Positions 1 to 10,072 of a DNA stretch of 44,616 nt are shown here, one piece after another. How positions within the stretch are numbered: position 1 is the first letter of the stretch; each line of letters starts with the position of its first letter. The notes beneath the pieces were generated by a model, which was given only the letters and a program-made list of their open reading frames with translations, was not told the DNA's origin and made no database searches. Source of the stretch: Geobacteraceae bacterium (GTDB lineage: Bacteria; Desulfobacterota; Desulfuromonadia; Geobacterales; Pseudopelobacteraceae); NCBI GenBank assembly GCA_025355965.1, contig JANXYR010000004.1, forward strand, positions 1 through 44,616. Reading direction: 5' to 3'. A program made the position numbers and the translations under genes.

Positions 1-3
1 GTT

Positions 4-105
4 CCTTCTCCCTGAGGGAGAAGGTGGCCAAAGGCCGGATGAGGGGAGAACTGCAGCATTTACCCCCTCACCCTAACCCTCTCCCTCATGGAGAGGGGAC
101 TTTTT
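4..105 (+). repeat. REP-like palindromic intergenic repeat with terminator-like hairpin
   Basis: There are two hairpins. Arms of 10 bases at 4-13 and 15-24 are exact reverse complements, and 8-base arms at 77-84 and 90-97 pair and are followed by TTTTT at 101-105. Between them lies the CCCTCACCCTAACCCTC-type sequence, which resembles a dispersed intergenic repeat seen in many proteobacteria. The T-run places any terminator activity on the forward strand, for a gene left of the window. The repeat also lies just 3' of gcvT, which is read from the reverse strand. Confidence 0.7.
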
Positions 106-114
106 AATCATTTG

Positions 115-1206
115 TTACGAACGTACCGAGCCACCCTTGAAAAACGGCAGCTCACAGACGATCGCTTCCATGCTGACCCGCTCGTGGCTTATGGTAAGCG
201 GTGTGCCGACAGCAGCTAGCCCCGGCTTGATAAAACCGATACCGATCCCTTTGCCTAGCATCGGTGAGAACACCCCGCTCGTCACATTGCCGATCGTCTC
301 CCCTGCTGAGCAGATATCATAATGATGCCGCGGTGAACGGCGACCGGCGACCTCAAAGGCTACCTTTTTACGGGTAACACCCTGTTCCTTCAGGCGCAGC
401 AGTGCCTTCTTGCCGACAAAGGTTTTGTCAAAGTTGACAAAACCTTCCAGCCCCGCCTCAAGCGGCGTGGTCTCTTCGTCGATATCACTGCCGTAGAGTG
501 AATAGCCGACCTCAAGGCGCAGTACATCACGTGCGCCAAGACCGGCCGGCTTGACCCGTTCATCCGTCAGTAACAGATCCCACAGTTCGCAGACCTTATC
601 GGACGGGATGAAAATTTCATACCCAAGCTCACCGGTATAGCCTGTGCGGCTGACAATCGCTTCAACTCCGAGGATATTGACCGTGATAAATTTGAAATAG
701 GGGATCGTAGCGACCTCGTCCCCAAAGATTTCAACCATAACATAGCGGGAGAGCGGCCCCTGAAGATCCAGCTTGCCGGTGGTGGCGGTAATGTCAGTAA
801 AAACACCACCTTTCAGTCGCCCCTGAATAACGGTAAAGTCTTTGGGTGCCGTGGCGGCGTTGACTACGATCATGACCTTATCCTCAGTCAGGCGAAAGAC
901 GATCAGATCGTCGATGATCCCCCCCTGTTCGTTGAGCAGAAAGCCGTAACGTGAGCGCCCGAGAGGAATACTCTTCACCGAAAAGGTAAAAACATCCTCA
1001 AGGCCGCTTGTTTCAAAATCGCCCTGGAAAAGGAACTCTCCCATATGACAGATATCAAAGAGCGCGGCGCTGCTGCGGCACCAGCTATGTTCAGCGATAA
1101 TTCCTTCGTACTGAATCGGCATGTCCCAACCGCCAAAAGGCGCCATCAGGGCATTCAAGGCGCGATGCCGATCACAGATCGGCGTTGCCTGAAGCTGCTC
1201 ATTCAT
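115..1206 (-). CDS. gcvT: Aminomethyltransferase, glycine cleavage system T protein
   Basis: GcvT takes the aminomethyl group from lipoyl-GcvH, releases ammonia and passes the methylene to tetrahydrofolate, in the cytoplasm. The 363-residue product has the usual family length. It shows the N-terminal pattern FGGWDMPIQY with CRSSAALFDICHMGE, the folate-site region RTGYTGELGYEIF, and GARDVLRLEVGYSLYG, followed by the C-terminal barrel with SPMLGKGIGIGF. A GGGAG ribosome site about 8 bases before the ATG supports the start. No gcvH or gcvP is in the window; they would be expected downstream, off the left edge. The family assignment is firm. Confidence 0.95.
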   Translation of the reverse strand: MNEQLQATPICDRHRALNALMAPFGGWDMPIQYEGIIAEHSWCRSSAALFDICHMGEFLFQGDFETSGLEDVFTFSVKSIPLGRSRYGFLLNEQGGIIDDLIVFRLTEDKVMIVVNAATAPKDFTVIQGRLKGGVFTDITATTGKLDLQGPLSRYVMVEIFGDEVATIPYFKFITVNILGVEAIVSRTGYTGELGYEIFIPSDKVCELWDLLLTDERVKPAGLGARDVLRLEVGYSLYGSDIDEETTPLEAGLEGFVNFDKTFVGKKALLRLKEQGVTRKKVAFEVAGRRSPRHHYDICSAGETIGNVTSGVFSPMLGKGIGIGFIKPGLAAVGTPLTISHERVSMEAIVCELPFFKGGSVRS

Positions 1207-1381
1207 TGTTATATTCTCCCTATGCAGTTATTGTTATTCTGGTACCGGTGTTCCGGCAGGAAATATCGAGGAAGAATCGGAAGCACATATGAAATTTATG
1301 ATTGGTTGATATTTGCAGGCATGTTAGTTTAAATGCTCCTCGCACGCAACCGGAAAAACAATTTTTTTGAGAAAGAATGTC

Positions 1382-2095
1382 ATGCAAACCACGAAACGCC
1401 CACCGTCAAAATATCAACCCAAAGGCCTTACTGTTCTTCAAGAGGACAAAGATATTATAGTCATAGAAAAACCGTGCGGCCTGCTTACAATGGGAACTGA
1501 GAGGGACAAATCAAGAACAGTTCACACGATACTCAACGATTATGTTCGTAAGGGGGATCCACGCTCCCGAAACCGGATTTACATCGTACATCGTCTGGAC
1601 CGTGAGACCTCCGGCATCCTGATCTTTGCCAAGAGCGAAACGGCCAAAATCTACCTGCAGGATCATTGGCAGGAAACCGAGAAGCGATACCTTACGGTTG
1701 TCTATGGCTCACTGACACCTAAAAACGGCACAATCAGCAGCTATTTGACCGAAAACAGTGCTTTTACGGTTTATTCCACACCCGATCCGGCAGTCGGGAA
1801 GCTGTCCCATACGGAATATACTGTTCTGAAAGAGGCTAAAGGATTCTCCCTGTTGGAAATCCACCTCCTCACCGGCCGCAAGCACCAGATACGGGTACAC
1901 CTGTCGGAAAAAGGACACCCGGTCGTGGGGGACAAAAAATACGGCAAGGGGAACGATTCCTATGGCACCCTGGCACTGCATGCCAGATCCATCTCGTTCA
2001 CACACCCGGTCAACGGCAAACGGCTGACCTTTGAAACCGGCATCCCGGAATTTTTCACCAGGCTAGTCGGTAAGATAGAAGTGCCGGAAGCCTGA
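1382..2095 (+). CDS. RluA-family RNA pseudouridine synthase
   Basis: Isomerises uridine to pseudouridine in rRNA or tRNA. The motif HRLDRETSG (about residues 70-78) contains the catalytic Asp of the RluA/RsuA superfamily, and the later stretch LLTGRKHQIRVHLSEKGHPV is the conserved RluA-family region. At 237 residues it has no N-terminal S4 domain, so it is closer to short RluA/RluC-like enzymes than to RluD. I chose the ATG at 1382 because GAGAAAG sits just upstream; an in-frame TTG at 1367 would add five residues. It stands alone on the strand, divergent from gcvT. The exact target nucleotide cannot be read from the sequence. Confidence 0.9.
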   Translation: MQTTKRPPSKYQPKGLTVLQEDKDIIVIEKPCGLLTMGTERDKSRTVHTILNDYVRKGDPRSRNRIYIVHRLDRETSGILIFAKSETAKIYLQDHWQETEKRYLTVVYGSLTPKNGTISSYLTENSAFTVYSTPDPAVGKLSHTEYTVLKEAKGFSLLEIHLLTGRKHQIRVHLSEKGHPVVGDKKYGKGNDSYGTLALHARSISFTHPVNGKRLTFETGIPEFFTRLVGKIEVPEA

Positions 2096-2117
2096 TTCAA
2101 ACGGGGCGGTGGGGGCT

Positions 2118-3107
2118 ATGATCATTTCTGCCAGCAGGCGCACCGACATACCGGCCTTTTATGCGGAGTGGTTTATGAAGAGGGTACGGGGTGGATATTT
2201 TTATCGGGTCAACCCCTTCAACAACAAACAGGTCACCGGCTTCAGCCTGAAGCCGGAAGATGTGGGCGCGGTCTGTTTCTGGACCAAAAACCCGCAGCCG
2301 CTTATAAAACACCTGAATGAGCTGGACGAGCGCGCCCTGAACTACTACTTCCAATTCACCCTCAACCCTTACGATACAATCTTCGAACCGGGCGTTCCGC
2401 CGCTGCAGGAGCGTATCGACACCATGGCCGAACTTGCAGGTCGCATCGGAGCGGAACGGGTTGTATGGCGCTACGATCCGGTCATCCTAAGCAGTACAAC
2501 GCCGGTGTTGTGGCACCTTGAGCAGGCGGAGCGGATCGCGGGCAGACTCAAGGACGCTACCCGTCGCCTGGTTTTCAGCTTCTACGATTTCTACGGCAAA
2601 GGGCAGGGACGGCTGAACAGGGCTCTGGCTGGAACCGACATAGAGTTGGAGGACATCGCCGCGACGGGGCAGAGCGAAGCGCTTGAGCAGCTTGCACGTG
2701 GCTTCAAGGTAGTGGCCGACCGCCATAACCTGCAGATATTCTCCTGCAGCGAAGATGTGGATTTAGCGGCCATCGGTATCCGGCATGGCGCCTGCATCGA
2801 CGGCGACCTTATCCGGGAATTGTTTGGCGTCAACGTAACTTCAAGGAAGGACAAGAACCAGCGTGCCGCCTGCAACTGCATCGAATCGGTGGACATGGGG
2901 ATGTACAACAGCTGCCGTTTCCGCTGCAGCTACTGCTACGCCAACTTCAACGAAGGGATGATCGAAAACAACTACCGGAAGCATCACCCGGACAGCCCGT
3001 CGCTGCTGAGCAAATATGGTGGTGAAATTGAGATCAGGAGAATGATCCACGAGAAAAAAAGAGCTGCAAGGAATAAACAGCGACTCGTTAAAACAGCCCT
3101 AAACTGA
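2118..3107 (+). CDS. DUF1848 family protein, radical-SAM-like Cys cluster
   Basis: The N-terminus MIISASRRTDIPAFY is the hallmark of DUF1848 proteins and fixes the start at 2118; a GTG at 2109 would add three residues. The region RIGAERVVWRYDPVI is also typical. Near the C-terminus (about residues 270-280) the pattern CRFRCSYCYANF gives CxxxCxxC, the cluster spacing of radical SAM enzymes, although it sits near the C-terminus rather than the usual N-terminal position. Two more cysteines (CNC) precede it. The reaction is unknown. The gene begins 20 bases after the pseudouridine synthase stop and may share its transcript. Confidence 0.85.
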   Translation: MIISASRRTDIPAFYAEWFMKRVRGGYFYRVNPFNNKQVTGFSLKPEDVGAVCFWTKNPQPLIKHLNELDERALNYYFQFTLNPYDTIFEPGVPPLQERIDTMAELAGRIGAERVVWRYDPVILSSTTPVLWHLEQAERIAGRLKDATRRLVFSFYDFYGKGQGRLNRALAGTDIELEDIAATGQSEALEQLARGFKVVADRHNLQIFSCSEDVDLAAIGIRHGACIDGDLIRELFGVNVTSRKDKNQRAACNCIESVDMGMYNSCRFRCSYCYANFNEGMIENNYRKHHPDSPSLLSKYGGEIEIRRMIHEKKRAARNKQRLVKTALN

Positions 3108-3200
3108 TGATATTAAATTAAGGGGTTTCCGGAAAATTTTCGTGATATCTGTGCTATACCGGCTGTTTTTTGAATCTTGATCGAGTAGGGGGAAAAGGAC

Positions 3201-3950
3201 ATGGATACACCACATGACTCGCCAGCAGCTTATGACATAACTAATTTTACTATTCGTGAAATGACCGAATGCGGAAAAGTACTTCGCAAGTGCGGTGATG
3301 GAGCCACATGCATGGAAGAGGCGTCCAACAGGATTGTCAGGCACCTGTATGATAATCTGGTTGACGGACAGACCGCTGAGAGGGCATGCGCACTAGTTCG
3401 CTTTTTCAAAACTCATGGTTACGGACAGCTCGACAATGAGCTTCAAAACTATGCCAGGAATATGTTGGGGGGCCAAACAGCTGTTCCTGAAATGAAATGT
3501 CTGGTTCTTCTGGCAACTGTCGGAGAGAATATAAAATGGGAGTCCAGAAAATCATCAAACGGACACAAAGCGATACCTTTGCCGAGCGAGACTGCTGTAG
3601 AACAGATTCCGATGATCCGGAACCTGATCAACCAATTGGGAATCAGTGTTAGTCTGGTCGTCAACCCGGATCCAAAACTATTGATGGATATGGAACAGAG
3701 GACTTATAACGTCTTCCATGTCCCTGAAGCGCTCGGCAGCCCTTATATCCCGGCACAGGAAGAATTCGTTATCCCATGCGGTATTAAATCGGTATTAGGG
3801 TTCGGCGGTTTACTGCCATCGGGGGACATTTTTGCGGTTATTATGTTTCTGAAAGTCCCAATATCAAAGGAAATGGCAGATCTTTTCAAAACCTTGGCAT
3901 TGAACATTAAGATGGCCGTGCTGCCATTTGAAAAGGCAGTATTCTCTTAA
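3201..3950 (+). CDS. Unrecognised protein, probable sensory partner of the downstream kinase
   Basis: A 249-residue soluble protein that I cannot place in a named family. There is no signal peptide or membrane segment. The C-terminal half (about 150-249) reads as a compact alpha/beta sensor-like region, with GFGGLLPSGDIFAVIMF followed by a helix ending in LPFEKAVFS. Seven cysteines occur in total, five of them in the first 65 residues (including ECGKVLRKCGDGATC). A strong purine-rich ribosome site (GGGGGAAAAGGA) precedes the ATG. The gene ends 29 bases before a PAS histidine kinase on the same strand, so the two probably form one unit in which this protein supplies or modulates the signal. 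That role is inferred only from neighbourhood. Confidence 0.7.
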   Translation: MDTPHDSPAAYDITNFTIREMTECGKVLRKCGDGATCMEEASNRIVRHLYDNLVDGQTAERACALVRFFKTHGYGQLDNELQNYARNMLGGQTAVPEMKCLVLLATVGENIKWESRKSSNGHKAIPLPSETAVEQIPMIRNLINQLGISVSLVVNPDPKLLMDMEQRTYNVFHVPEALGSPYIPAQEEFVIPCGIKSVLGFGGLLPSGDIFAVIMFLKVPISKEMADLFKTLALNIKMAVLPFEKAVFS

Positions 3951-3979
3951 CTGACTAAATACAGAAATGGATATGCCTT

Positions 3980-5371
3980 ATGAGAAACTGTAACGAAAAT
4001 TTGGGAATAGAGATTCTCAGGTCTAAAATTGCCGCCCTGGAACAAATGCTTGAGGTTTATGAGAATAGCGTAATCGAACAATCAGACAAACTTTATAAAG
4101 AAATTATTGAACATAAACAGACGGAGAACTCGCTTCGTGAAAGTGAGGAAAGGTTCCGGAAGATATTTGAAGACGGTCCTATCGGCATGATCATAGCCGG
4201 TCTGGATTCAAGGTTTATCAAAGTAAATAGAGCCTTCTGCGGGATGCTTGGGTATGACGAACAAGAGTGTATCGGCCGCACCTTTTTGGATCTTACTTAT
4301 CCGGATGATGTTAAAAAGAGCCACCGGTTGTCGCAACAGATGTTCAAAGGCGATTTCGCTGTTTTTCAATTGGAAAAACGTTATCTCAAAAAGAATGGGG
4401 AGCCTCTGTGGTGCAACCTTACAGCTACGGCAATGCACGATCTGAGCGGAAATGTTACCTATGTTTTGGGTATGATTGAAAACATCTCGGAACGCAAGTT
4501 GGCTGAGGGGAAACTCGAACAAAAAAACCTGGAGCTCGAAAATGCATATATTGAACTGAAGGCAGCACATTCGCAGATTATTCAAAGCGAAAAGATGGCG
4601 TCACTGGGGCAACTCGCAGCAGGCGTGGCCCATGAGATCAACAACCCGATGAGTTTCATAAACAGCAACCTTGTGACACTTGATAAATATATCAGCAGAC
4701 TGAATGAGTTTATTCTTGCTCAGTCCGACTTCATAGGTTCAATAAATTGCGGTTGTGAAACCGGGCTTGAAGATAAACGGAAAATGCTGAAACTTGATTA
4801 TATTATGGAAGATGCCAAGCAATTGATAACCGAGTCTATCGAAGGAGCAGATAGAGTAAAAAAGATTGTTCTCGACCTCAAAAGTTTCTCCCGCTTGGAT
4901 ATGTCGGAGTTAAATATGGCTGACATTAACTCAGGTCTCGAAAGCACCATAAATATCGTCTGGAATGAGTTGAGATACAAAGTAACTTTGAAAAAAGAGT
5001 ACGGAAATATTCCTATGACCATGTGCAATCCTGGGCATCTTAATCAGGTCTTTATGAATTTACTGATTAATGCTGCTCATGCCATAGAAGATAAGGGTGA
5101 AATTGTAGTGAAGACGTGGGATGAAAACGGTTTCATCCATGTTTCTATTTCGGACACAGGCTGCGGAATTCCGGAAGATAAAATAAACAAGATTTTCGAT
5201 CCGTTCTTTACAACAAAAGAAGTCGGCAAAGGCACAGGTCTTGGTTTGAGCTTAGCATACGATATAATAAAAAAGCATAACGGAAAAATACTGGTTGATA
5301 GCAAACCAGGTCAAGGTACAACCTTTACTATTACAATCCCCATTGTCGAAATGCCCACATTTCCCGAGTAG
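3980..5371 (+). CDS. Cytoplasmic PAS-domain sensor histidine kinase
   Basis: A 463-residue kinase without membrane segments. A short coiled coil (about 10-50) leads into a PAS domain (about 52-175, from [16 protein letters not shown] to ISERKLAE) and a second coiled coil (about 175-205). The HisKA H-box [17 protein letters not shown] carries the phosphoacceptor His near residue 218. The ATPase shows the N-box [10 protein letters not shown], the G1 box [10 protein letters not shown] and the G2 box GKGTGLGL. There is no receiver domain and no response regulator beside it, so its partner lies elsewhere. It is closely coupled to the gene ending at 3950. The ligand cannot be inferred. Confidence 0.92.
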   Translation: MRNCNENLGIEILRSKIAALEQMLEVYENSVIEQSDKLYKEIIEHKQTENSLRESEERFRKIFEDGPIGMIIAGLDSRFIKVNRAFCGMLGYDEQECIGRTFLDLTYPDDVKKSHRLSQQMFKGDFAVFQLEKRYLKKNGEPLWCNLTATAMHDLSGNVTYVLGMIENISERKLAEGKLEQKNLELENAYIELKAAHSQIIQSEKMASLGQLAAGVAHEINNPMSFINSNLVTLDKYISRLNEFILAQSDFIGSINCGCETGLEDKRKMLKLDYIMEDAKQLITESIEGADRVKKIVLDLKSFSRLDMSELNMADINSGLESTINIVWNELRYKVTLKKEYGNIPMTMCNPGHLNQVFMNLLINAAHAIEDKGEIVVKTWDENGFIHVSISDTGCGIPEDKINKIFDPFFTTKEVGKGTGLGLSLAYDIIKKHNGKILVDSKPGQGTTFTITIPIVEMPTFPE

Positions 5372-5465
5372 AGATAATATATACAAAAGCTGCTTTGAAT
5401 TGTCCAATTCCCAATCCCTCATATTTGACCACAACCTGCAACGAAGACGTAAAAGGAGATTGACC

Positions 5466-6467
5466 ATGAAACAGAGAAAACTGGGAACAGAAGGATTGAC
5501 AGTATCGGCCCAAGGCTTGGGCTGCATGGGGATGTCGGATTTTTATGGCGGGCGGGACGAAGTGGAATCGATTGCCACCATCCACCGGGCGTTTGATCTC
5601 GGGGTGAATTTTCTCGATACCTCCGACATGTACGGACCGTTCACCAATGAAGAGCTGGTGGGGAAAGCGATCAAAGGGAAGCGCAATCAGGTGGTGGTTG
5701 CCACCAAGTTCGGCATTGTGCGTGCCCAACCATCCAACGGCGGATGGGCACCGATTACCGGCATCAGCGGCAGGCCGGAGTATGTCCGCTCGTCCTGTGA
5801 TGCTTCATTGAAACGGCTTGGTATCGATCATATCGACCTCTATTACCAACACCGCGTGGATGCCGAGGTGCCGATCGAAGAGACCGTGGGGGCCATGTCT
5901 GATCTCGTTTCGTCGGGAAAGGTGCGGTACATCGGGCTGTCCGAGGCAAGCGTTCAGACGATCCGTCGTGCTCATGCCATACATCCGGTTTCGGCGCTGC
6001 AGAGTGAATATTCGCTCTGGACCCGCGATCCTGAGGACGACGTGCTGCCGACCTTGCGGGAGCTGGGCATCGGCTTTGTGGCTTACAGTCCGCTGGGTCG
6101 CGGTTTTCTGACCGGGCAGTTGAAAAGTCCCGATGATTTTGCAGCAGACGACTACCGCCGCAACTCTCCCCGTTTTCAGGGTGATAATTTTACGAAAAAC
6201 CTGGAACTCGTGGAGCAGATCACCGCTATTGCCGAGCGGAAAGGGATTACCTCCGGACAGCTGGCTCTCGCCTGGGTACTGGCTCAGGGAGAGGACATCG
6301 TGCCGATACCGGGAACCAAGCGAAGGAAGTACCTTGAGGAGAATATCGCTGCCGGAGCGGTGAGCATCAGCGAGGAGGAAATGGCTGAGATCGCAGCGGC
6401 ACTCCCCAAGGGAGCGGCAGCCGGAGAGCGTTATCCGGCATCGATGATGACATTACTCAACCGCTGA
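5466..6467 (+). CDS. Aldo/keto reductase
   Basis: An NADPH-dependent reductase of the TIM-barrel aldo/keto reductase superfamily, 333 residues. The catalytic set is visible: Asp51 and Tyr56 in LDTSDMYG, Lys81 in VVATKFG and His129 in YYQHRVD. The cofactor region [16 protein letters not shown] lies near the C-terminus. The reading frame extends upstream to 5295, but AAAGGAG just before the ATG at 5466, followed by the canonical MKQRKLG start, sets the start. It is convergent with the AraC-type regulator on the reverse strand. The natural substrate is unknown; the surrounding genes suggest a role in detoxifying carbonyl compounds. Confidence 0.93.
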   Translation: MKQRKLGTEGLTVSAQGLGCMGMSDFYGGRDEVESIATIHRAFDLGVNFLDTSDMYGPFTNEELVGKAIKGKRNQVVVATKFGIVRAQPSNGGWAPITGISGRPEYVRSSCDASLKRLGIDHIDLYYQHRVDAEVPIEETVGAMSDLVSSGKVRYIGLSEASVQTIRRAHAIHPVSALQSEYSLWTRDPEDDVLPTLRELGIGFVAYSPLGRGFLTGQLKSPDDFAADDYRRNSPRFQGDNFTKNLELVEQITAIAERKGITSGQLALAWVLAQGEDIVPIPGTKRRKYLEENIAAGAVSISEEEMAEIAAALPKGAAAGERYPASMMTLLNR

Positions 6468-6502
6468 TCTTTGATGCAGGCAAGAGCAAATAACAGGGAT
6501 CA

Positions 6503-7456
6503 CTATCCTCGAAATTCCTTACGATAGCGGGAGGGACTAGTGCTGAATGCCTTGCTGAAATGCTGCCGCAAGGAGACCTCGGAACCGAAACCGGACTGTT
6601 GTGCGACATGATCGATAGATGCGGCACCCGTTTCCAGCAGTCTCTGGGCCAGATTAAGACGCTGGTTTAGAAGCCAGTCGCCGACGGTGCAACCGGTGAG
6701 TTGGCGAAAGCGGCGGGTGAAGGTGCGCCGGCTCATGATAAAGCGTTCCGCCAGTGAATCGATACTGTGAGGGTGCTCCAGATTGGCTTGTAGCCACTCC
6801 AGATGCGTAGCAAAGTTATCCTCACCGGTTGAACGGCGAATAGGCTGTTCAATATACTGTGACTGCCCCCCCTGGCGATGTGGCGGCACCACCATCCGCC
6901 GGGCAACCCGGCCGGCCAGCTCCGCTCCGTGGAAACGCCGCATAATATGCAGACAGCAATCAATCCCCGCAGCAACTCCGGCTGATGTAATGATATCGCC
7001 GTCATCCACATACAGCACGTCCGGCTGCATCCGAATCGTCGGATAGCGGCGGGCCAGCTCGTCGGCCCACTTCCAATGTGTGGTAGCCGGTCGATTATCC
7101 AAAAGCCCCGCCGCAGCCAAAACATAGGCTCCCAAACAAAGCCCGACAACCAGCGCTCCTCGCGTATGGGCTGCCCGTAAGGCCGCAAGCAGCGACTCCG
7201 GCGGCAGTTCACCGGTATCCCGCCAACTCGGCACCACCACAATATCAGCAGTACCCAACGCATCGAGACCATACTCACTAACGATACCAAAGCCAGCGTT
7301 ACTTTGTAGTATCCCCTCTTCAGCGGTGCAGGTCAGCATTTTAAAAAGTGGCGGTTCGCCATCAAAGCGCACACCGGCAAAAACCATGCACGGCACGGAT
7401 AATTGAAACGGGCTGATGTTGTTGAATACTATTACTGCCACTTTCTTTATGGACAT
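6503..7456 (-). CDS. GlxA-family transcriptional regulator (DJ-1/PfpI-like domain plus AraC HTH)
   Basis: 317 residues. The first 190 or so form a DJ-1/PfpI-type amidotransferase-like domain, with the nucleophile-elbow pattern LVVGLCLGAYVLAAAGLL. The C-terminus (about 215-317) carries two helix-turn-helix motifs of the AraC family, including SLAERFIMSRRTFTRRFR and VAQQSGFGSEVSLRQHF. I chose the ATG at 7456 because GGGAG lies just upstream; a TTG at 7483 would add nine residues. It is divergent from the cysteine hydrolase at 7594 across 137 bases, the usual arrangement for a regulator and its target. The inducer is unknown. Confidence 0.92.
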   Translation of the reverse strand: MSIKKVAVIVFNNISPFQLSVPCMVFAGVRFDGEPPLFKMLTCTAEEGILQSNAGFGIVSEYGLDALGTADIVVVPSWRDTGELPPESLLAALRAAHTRGALVVGLCLGAYVLAAAGLLDNRPATTHWKWADELARRYPTIRMQPDVLYVDDGDIITSAGVAAGIDCCLHIMRRFHGAELAGRVARRMVVPPHRQGGQSQYIEQPIRRSTGEDNFATHLEWLQANLEHPHSIDSLAERFIMSRRTFTRRFRQLTGCTVGDWLLNQRLNLAQRLLETGAASIDHVAQQSGFGSEVSLRQHFSKAFSTSPSRYRKEFRG

Positions 7457-7593
7457 CGCAGACTCCCGTTCATACAGCAACAAATGGCCCGATTCTGTCG
7501 AATATTGACATCTGGGCCACTTTTATTCAAGGATTAAATGAACGATGATACCTTTAGCGCAACACATTTCCCCTCAATAAAAGGAGCAGGATC

Positions 7594-8223
7594 ATGAGGA
7601 GCCAGACACGTAGAGCCCTGATTGTCATCGATGTGCAAAATGATTATATTGGCGGCAATGTGCCGATTGAATATCCGCCGGTTGGGCATTCACTGGCCAA
7701 CATCAGCAGAGCAATGGATGCCGCCAAAGAAGCCTCGATACCGGTAGTAGTAATTCAGAACATTCTTCCGGAAACCATGCCGATCATGGCCAGAGGGACG
7801 TACGGAGCAGAACTGCACAGCAGCATCACGGAACGCGGCTGGGACCATTACGTGCTGAAAGATCTCCCCAGCGCCTTTGCCAACACCGGTCTGGAAGAGT
7901 GGTTACGTAATAACGGCATTGATACCATCACGGTGACAGGGTACATGACGCACAATTGTGATATGTCGACTGTCATCGATGGCCTGCATATTGGATTCAC
8001 CGTGGAATTACTGTCAGACGCCACCGGTTCTCTTCCCTATGCCAATCGGGCCGGCAGCGCCACAGCCGAGGAAATTCATCGGGTGATGACCGTGGTTATG
8101 CAGGCGCGCTTTGCTTCGGTGATGACTACCGACGAGTGGCTTACTGCCATCAAGAGTGGTGGGACTCCGGCACGGGACAACATCTACTCTTCCAATCAGC
8201 GGGCAAGAGAGTTGCATCCTTAG
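7594..8223 (+). CDS. Isochorismatase-like cysteine hydrolase
   Basis: A 209-residue member of the isochorismatase-like hydrolase superfamily. The catalytic triad is readable: Asp13 in LIVIDVQNDY, Lys89 in HYVLKDLPSAF and Cys122 in GYMTHNCDMST. The non-proline cis-peptide region before the Cys is also conserved. Members hydrolyse amides or isochorismate, and which applies cannot be told from the sequence. AAAGGAG precedes the ATG. The gene is probably controlled by the divergent GlxA-type regulator ending at 7456, and it starts a forward run of small redox and detoxification genes. Confidence 0.9.
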   Translation: MRSQTRRALIVIDVQNDYIGGNVPIEYPPVGHSLANISRAMDAAKEASIPVVVIQNILPETMPIMARGTYGAELHSSITERGWDHYVLKDLPSAFANTGLEEWLRNNGIDTITVTGYMTHNCDMSTVIDGLHIGFTVELLSDATGSLPYANRAGSATAEEIHRVMTVVMQARFASVMTTDEWLTAIKSGGTPARDNIYSSNQRARELHP

Positions 8224-8282
8224 CGTTCTGACGTATGAATACTCATTTCCGAAGTTATTAACTCGAAAAACAAGGAGCATAT

Positions 8283-8684
8283 ATGCCATATCTACAGATG
8301 GAAATATCCGGTATCGAGGTCCATGGCGTGACAAACAAGGTTGTTGATGCGCTGACCAGTTTGACAACCGATATCCTTGACAAGAAACATGATCTGATCG
8401 CAATCGTAGTTAATTACTTCGAAGAGCACCGGTGGGCAGTGGGCGGAATTTCGGTGGAGCTGCAGGGACTTAAAACGTTTTTCCTGGATATCAGGGTAAC
8501 ACACGGTACAAATACCAAAGAGCAGAAGGCGGATTATGTGCAGGCGGTTTTTCAGGTTATGCAGACAATTCTGGGGGAGTTGCATCCGGCCAGTTATGTC
8601 GTAATACAGGATGTCGATGCTGATAGTTGGGGTTATGGCGGGATGACGCAGGAGTTTCGCTCTATCAATCGAAAATCAACTTGA
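8283..8684 (+). CDS. DUF1904 / tautomerase-superfamily-like protein
   Basis: 133 residues starting MPYLQMEISGIEV, which fits DUF1904 and the wider tautomerase fold where Pro2 is the catalytic N-terminal base once Met is removed. The VVDALTSLTTDILDKKHDLIAIVVNYFEEHRW region matches the helix-strand unit of such proteins. Two tandem beta-alpha-beta units would fit the length. AAGGAG precedes the ATG by about 7 bases. It follows the cysteine hydrolase by 60 bases and is likely co-transcribed. Activity is unproven. Confidence 0.7.
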   Translation: MPYLQMEISGIEVHGVTNKVVDALTSLTTDILDKKHDLIAIVVNYFEEHRWAVGGISVELQGLKTFFLDIRVTHGTNTKEQKADYVQAVFQVMQTILGELHPASYVVIQDVDADSWGYGGMTQEFRSINRKST

Positions 8685-8829
8685 TTCTTATATTGTCTCT
8701 GTTGCATAACGTGTGTGTTCGTTGTCATTGCGCTTTGATCCTGTTCATGGGAAATTAGTGCCATGAAAACTCTTGCAATCTATAAACCCACCGCGCACAC
8801 CGCGGCTTGTACAACTTGAGTTATCAGCT

Positions 8830-10014
8830 ATGACTGAAAAAAGACAAGATCTTGCCCCATTTCTGCTCCTCTGCCTGGTCGGTTTCGCCACCTTTTTCAG
8901 CTCGTACCTGCGCATCCCGGTTATGCCGTTGTATGCGGCAACGCTGGGTGCCGGGCCGGCCCAGATAGGGACTATTAACGGGGCCTTCATGCTGACGGCG
9001 GGACTGTTGTCTATTCCCGCCGGCCTGCTGGCCGACCGTACCGGTCGCAAGCTGCCGATTATCGCCGGTGTGGTCGCCACAGCGGTCTCTTCGCTGTTGG
9101 TGACGCAGTGCCACCAGCCGGGGCAGATGGCTGCGGCCTACATCCTCTTCGGTGCCGGTTTGGCAGCTTTTGCTCCGGGTATGCTTTCGCTGGTGGCCGA
9201 TGTCATGCCGGCCAACCGGCTTGGCCAGGCTTATGGCTGGTATACCACCGCTATTTATATCGCCATGACCCTCGGTCCGGCGTCAGGTGGCTATCTGGCT
9301 AAGGCACTGGGGTTTCGCGAGGTCTTCTTCGTCTCCGGAAGCCTGCTCGTAGTGGTGTCGTTGCTGGCCTTGCTCGTATTGCCACAAGGCCCTCCCCGCC
9401 ACGGTACGGACCTGCATGCCGCCCTGGCGGCAAGCTTCGAGCTACTACTCAACTACCGTCTCCTTGCCTGTCTGCTGGCAACCGCAGGTAGCTGTGTCGG
9501 TTTCGGTGTATTCCTGACCTTTCTTCCAATGTATGCCTCACAACAGGGTTATGATCCGGCCCAGGTCGGCTTTCTGTTTGCCGCTCAGGCCGTTACCAAT
9601 GTTGTCGGCAGAGTGCCGATCGGCAAACTTGCCGACCGCGTTGACCGCCGCTGGCTCGTTGCGACCGGACTGTTCTGTCTGGCGGTGGCACTGATTGCGC
9701 TGGGGCAGGTGGTACAGCTCGCGCATCTTGCAGGCTGTGCGGTTGTCATGGGGGTAGGGATGGCCCTTACATTTACCGCGGTCGGCGCCCTGATTGCGGA
9801 ACTTGTCCCGGCTGCGCAGCGTGGGCTGGCGATGGGGATGTATAACAGCTGTATTTATCTGGGCATGATGACCGGTTCCACCGTCATGGGCATCGCCCTG
9901 AAACAGATCGGCTACTCCACAGGATTCGCCGTCGCAGGCGGTGTAGCACTGGTTACCATGCTGCTCTTTTTACCAATTATGCGGGAAAAGAGTTGCAACA
10001 GGTCTAACACTTAA
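8830..10014 (+). CDS. MFS transporter, drug-efflux type
   Basis: About 394 residues with roughly twelve hydrophobic segments, located in the inner membrane. The loop after the second segment reads [11 protein letters not shown], the MFS motif A, and a second copy [12 protein letters not shown] appears after segment eight. The overall pattern is of 12-TM proton-coupled exporters in the multidrug or sugar-efflux group. The ATG at 8830 places the start next to the first transmembrane segment; a TTG at 8773 would add 19 residues with no better ribosome site. The substrate is not evident. It lies in the detoxification cluster and may export a product or toxicant. Confidence 0.87.
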   Translation: MTEKRQDLAPFLLLCLVGFATFFSSYLRIPVMPLYAATLGAGPAQIGTINGAFMLTAGLLSIPAGLLADRTGRKLPIIAGVVATAVSSLLVTQCHQPGQMAAAYILFGAGLAAFAPGMLSLVADVMPANRLGQAYGWYTTAIYIAMTLGPASGGYLAKALGFREVFFVSGSLLVVVSLLALLVLPQGPPRHGTDLHAALAASFELLLNYRLLACLLATAGSCVGFGVFLTFLPMYASQQGYDPAQVGFLFAAQAVTNVVGRVPIGKLADRVDRRWLVATGLFCLAVALIALGQVVQLAHLAGCAVVMGVGMALTFTAVGALIAELVPAAQRGLAMGMYNSCIYLGMMTGSTVMGIALKQIGYSTGFAVAGGVALVTMLLFLPIMREKSCNRSNT

Positions 10015-10072
10015 AAATAACTTCTTACACACCATTGAGGCGACAAAACCATATCGACAAGGAGGAAATGTT

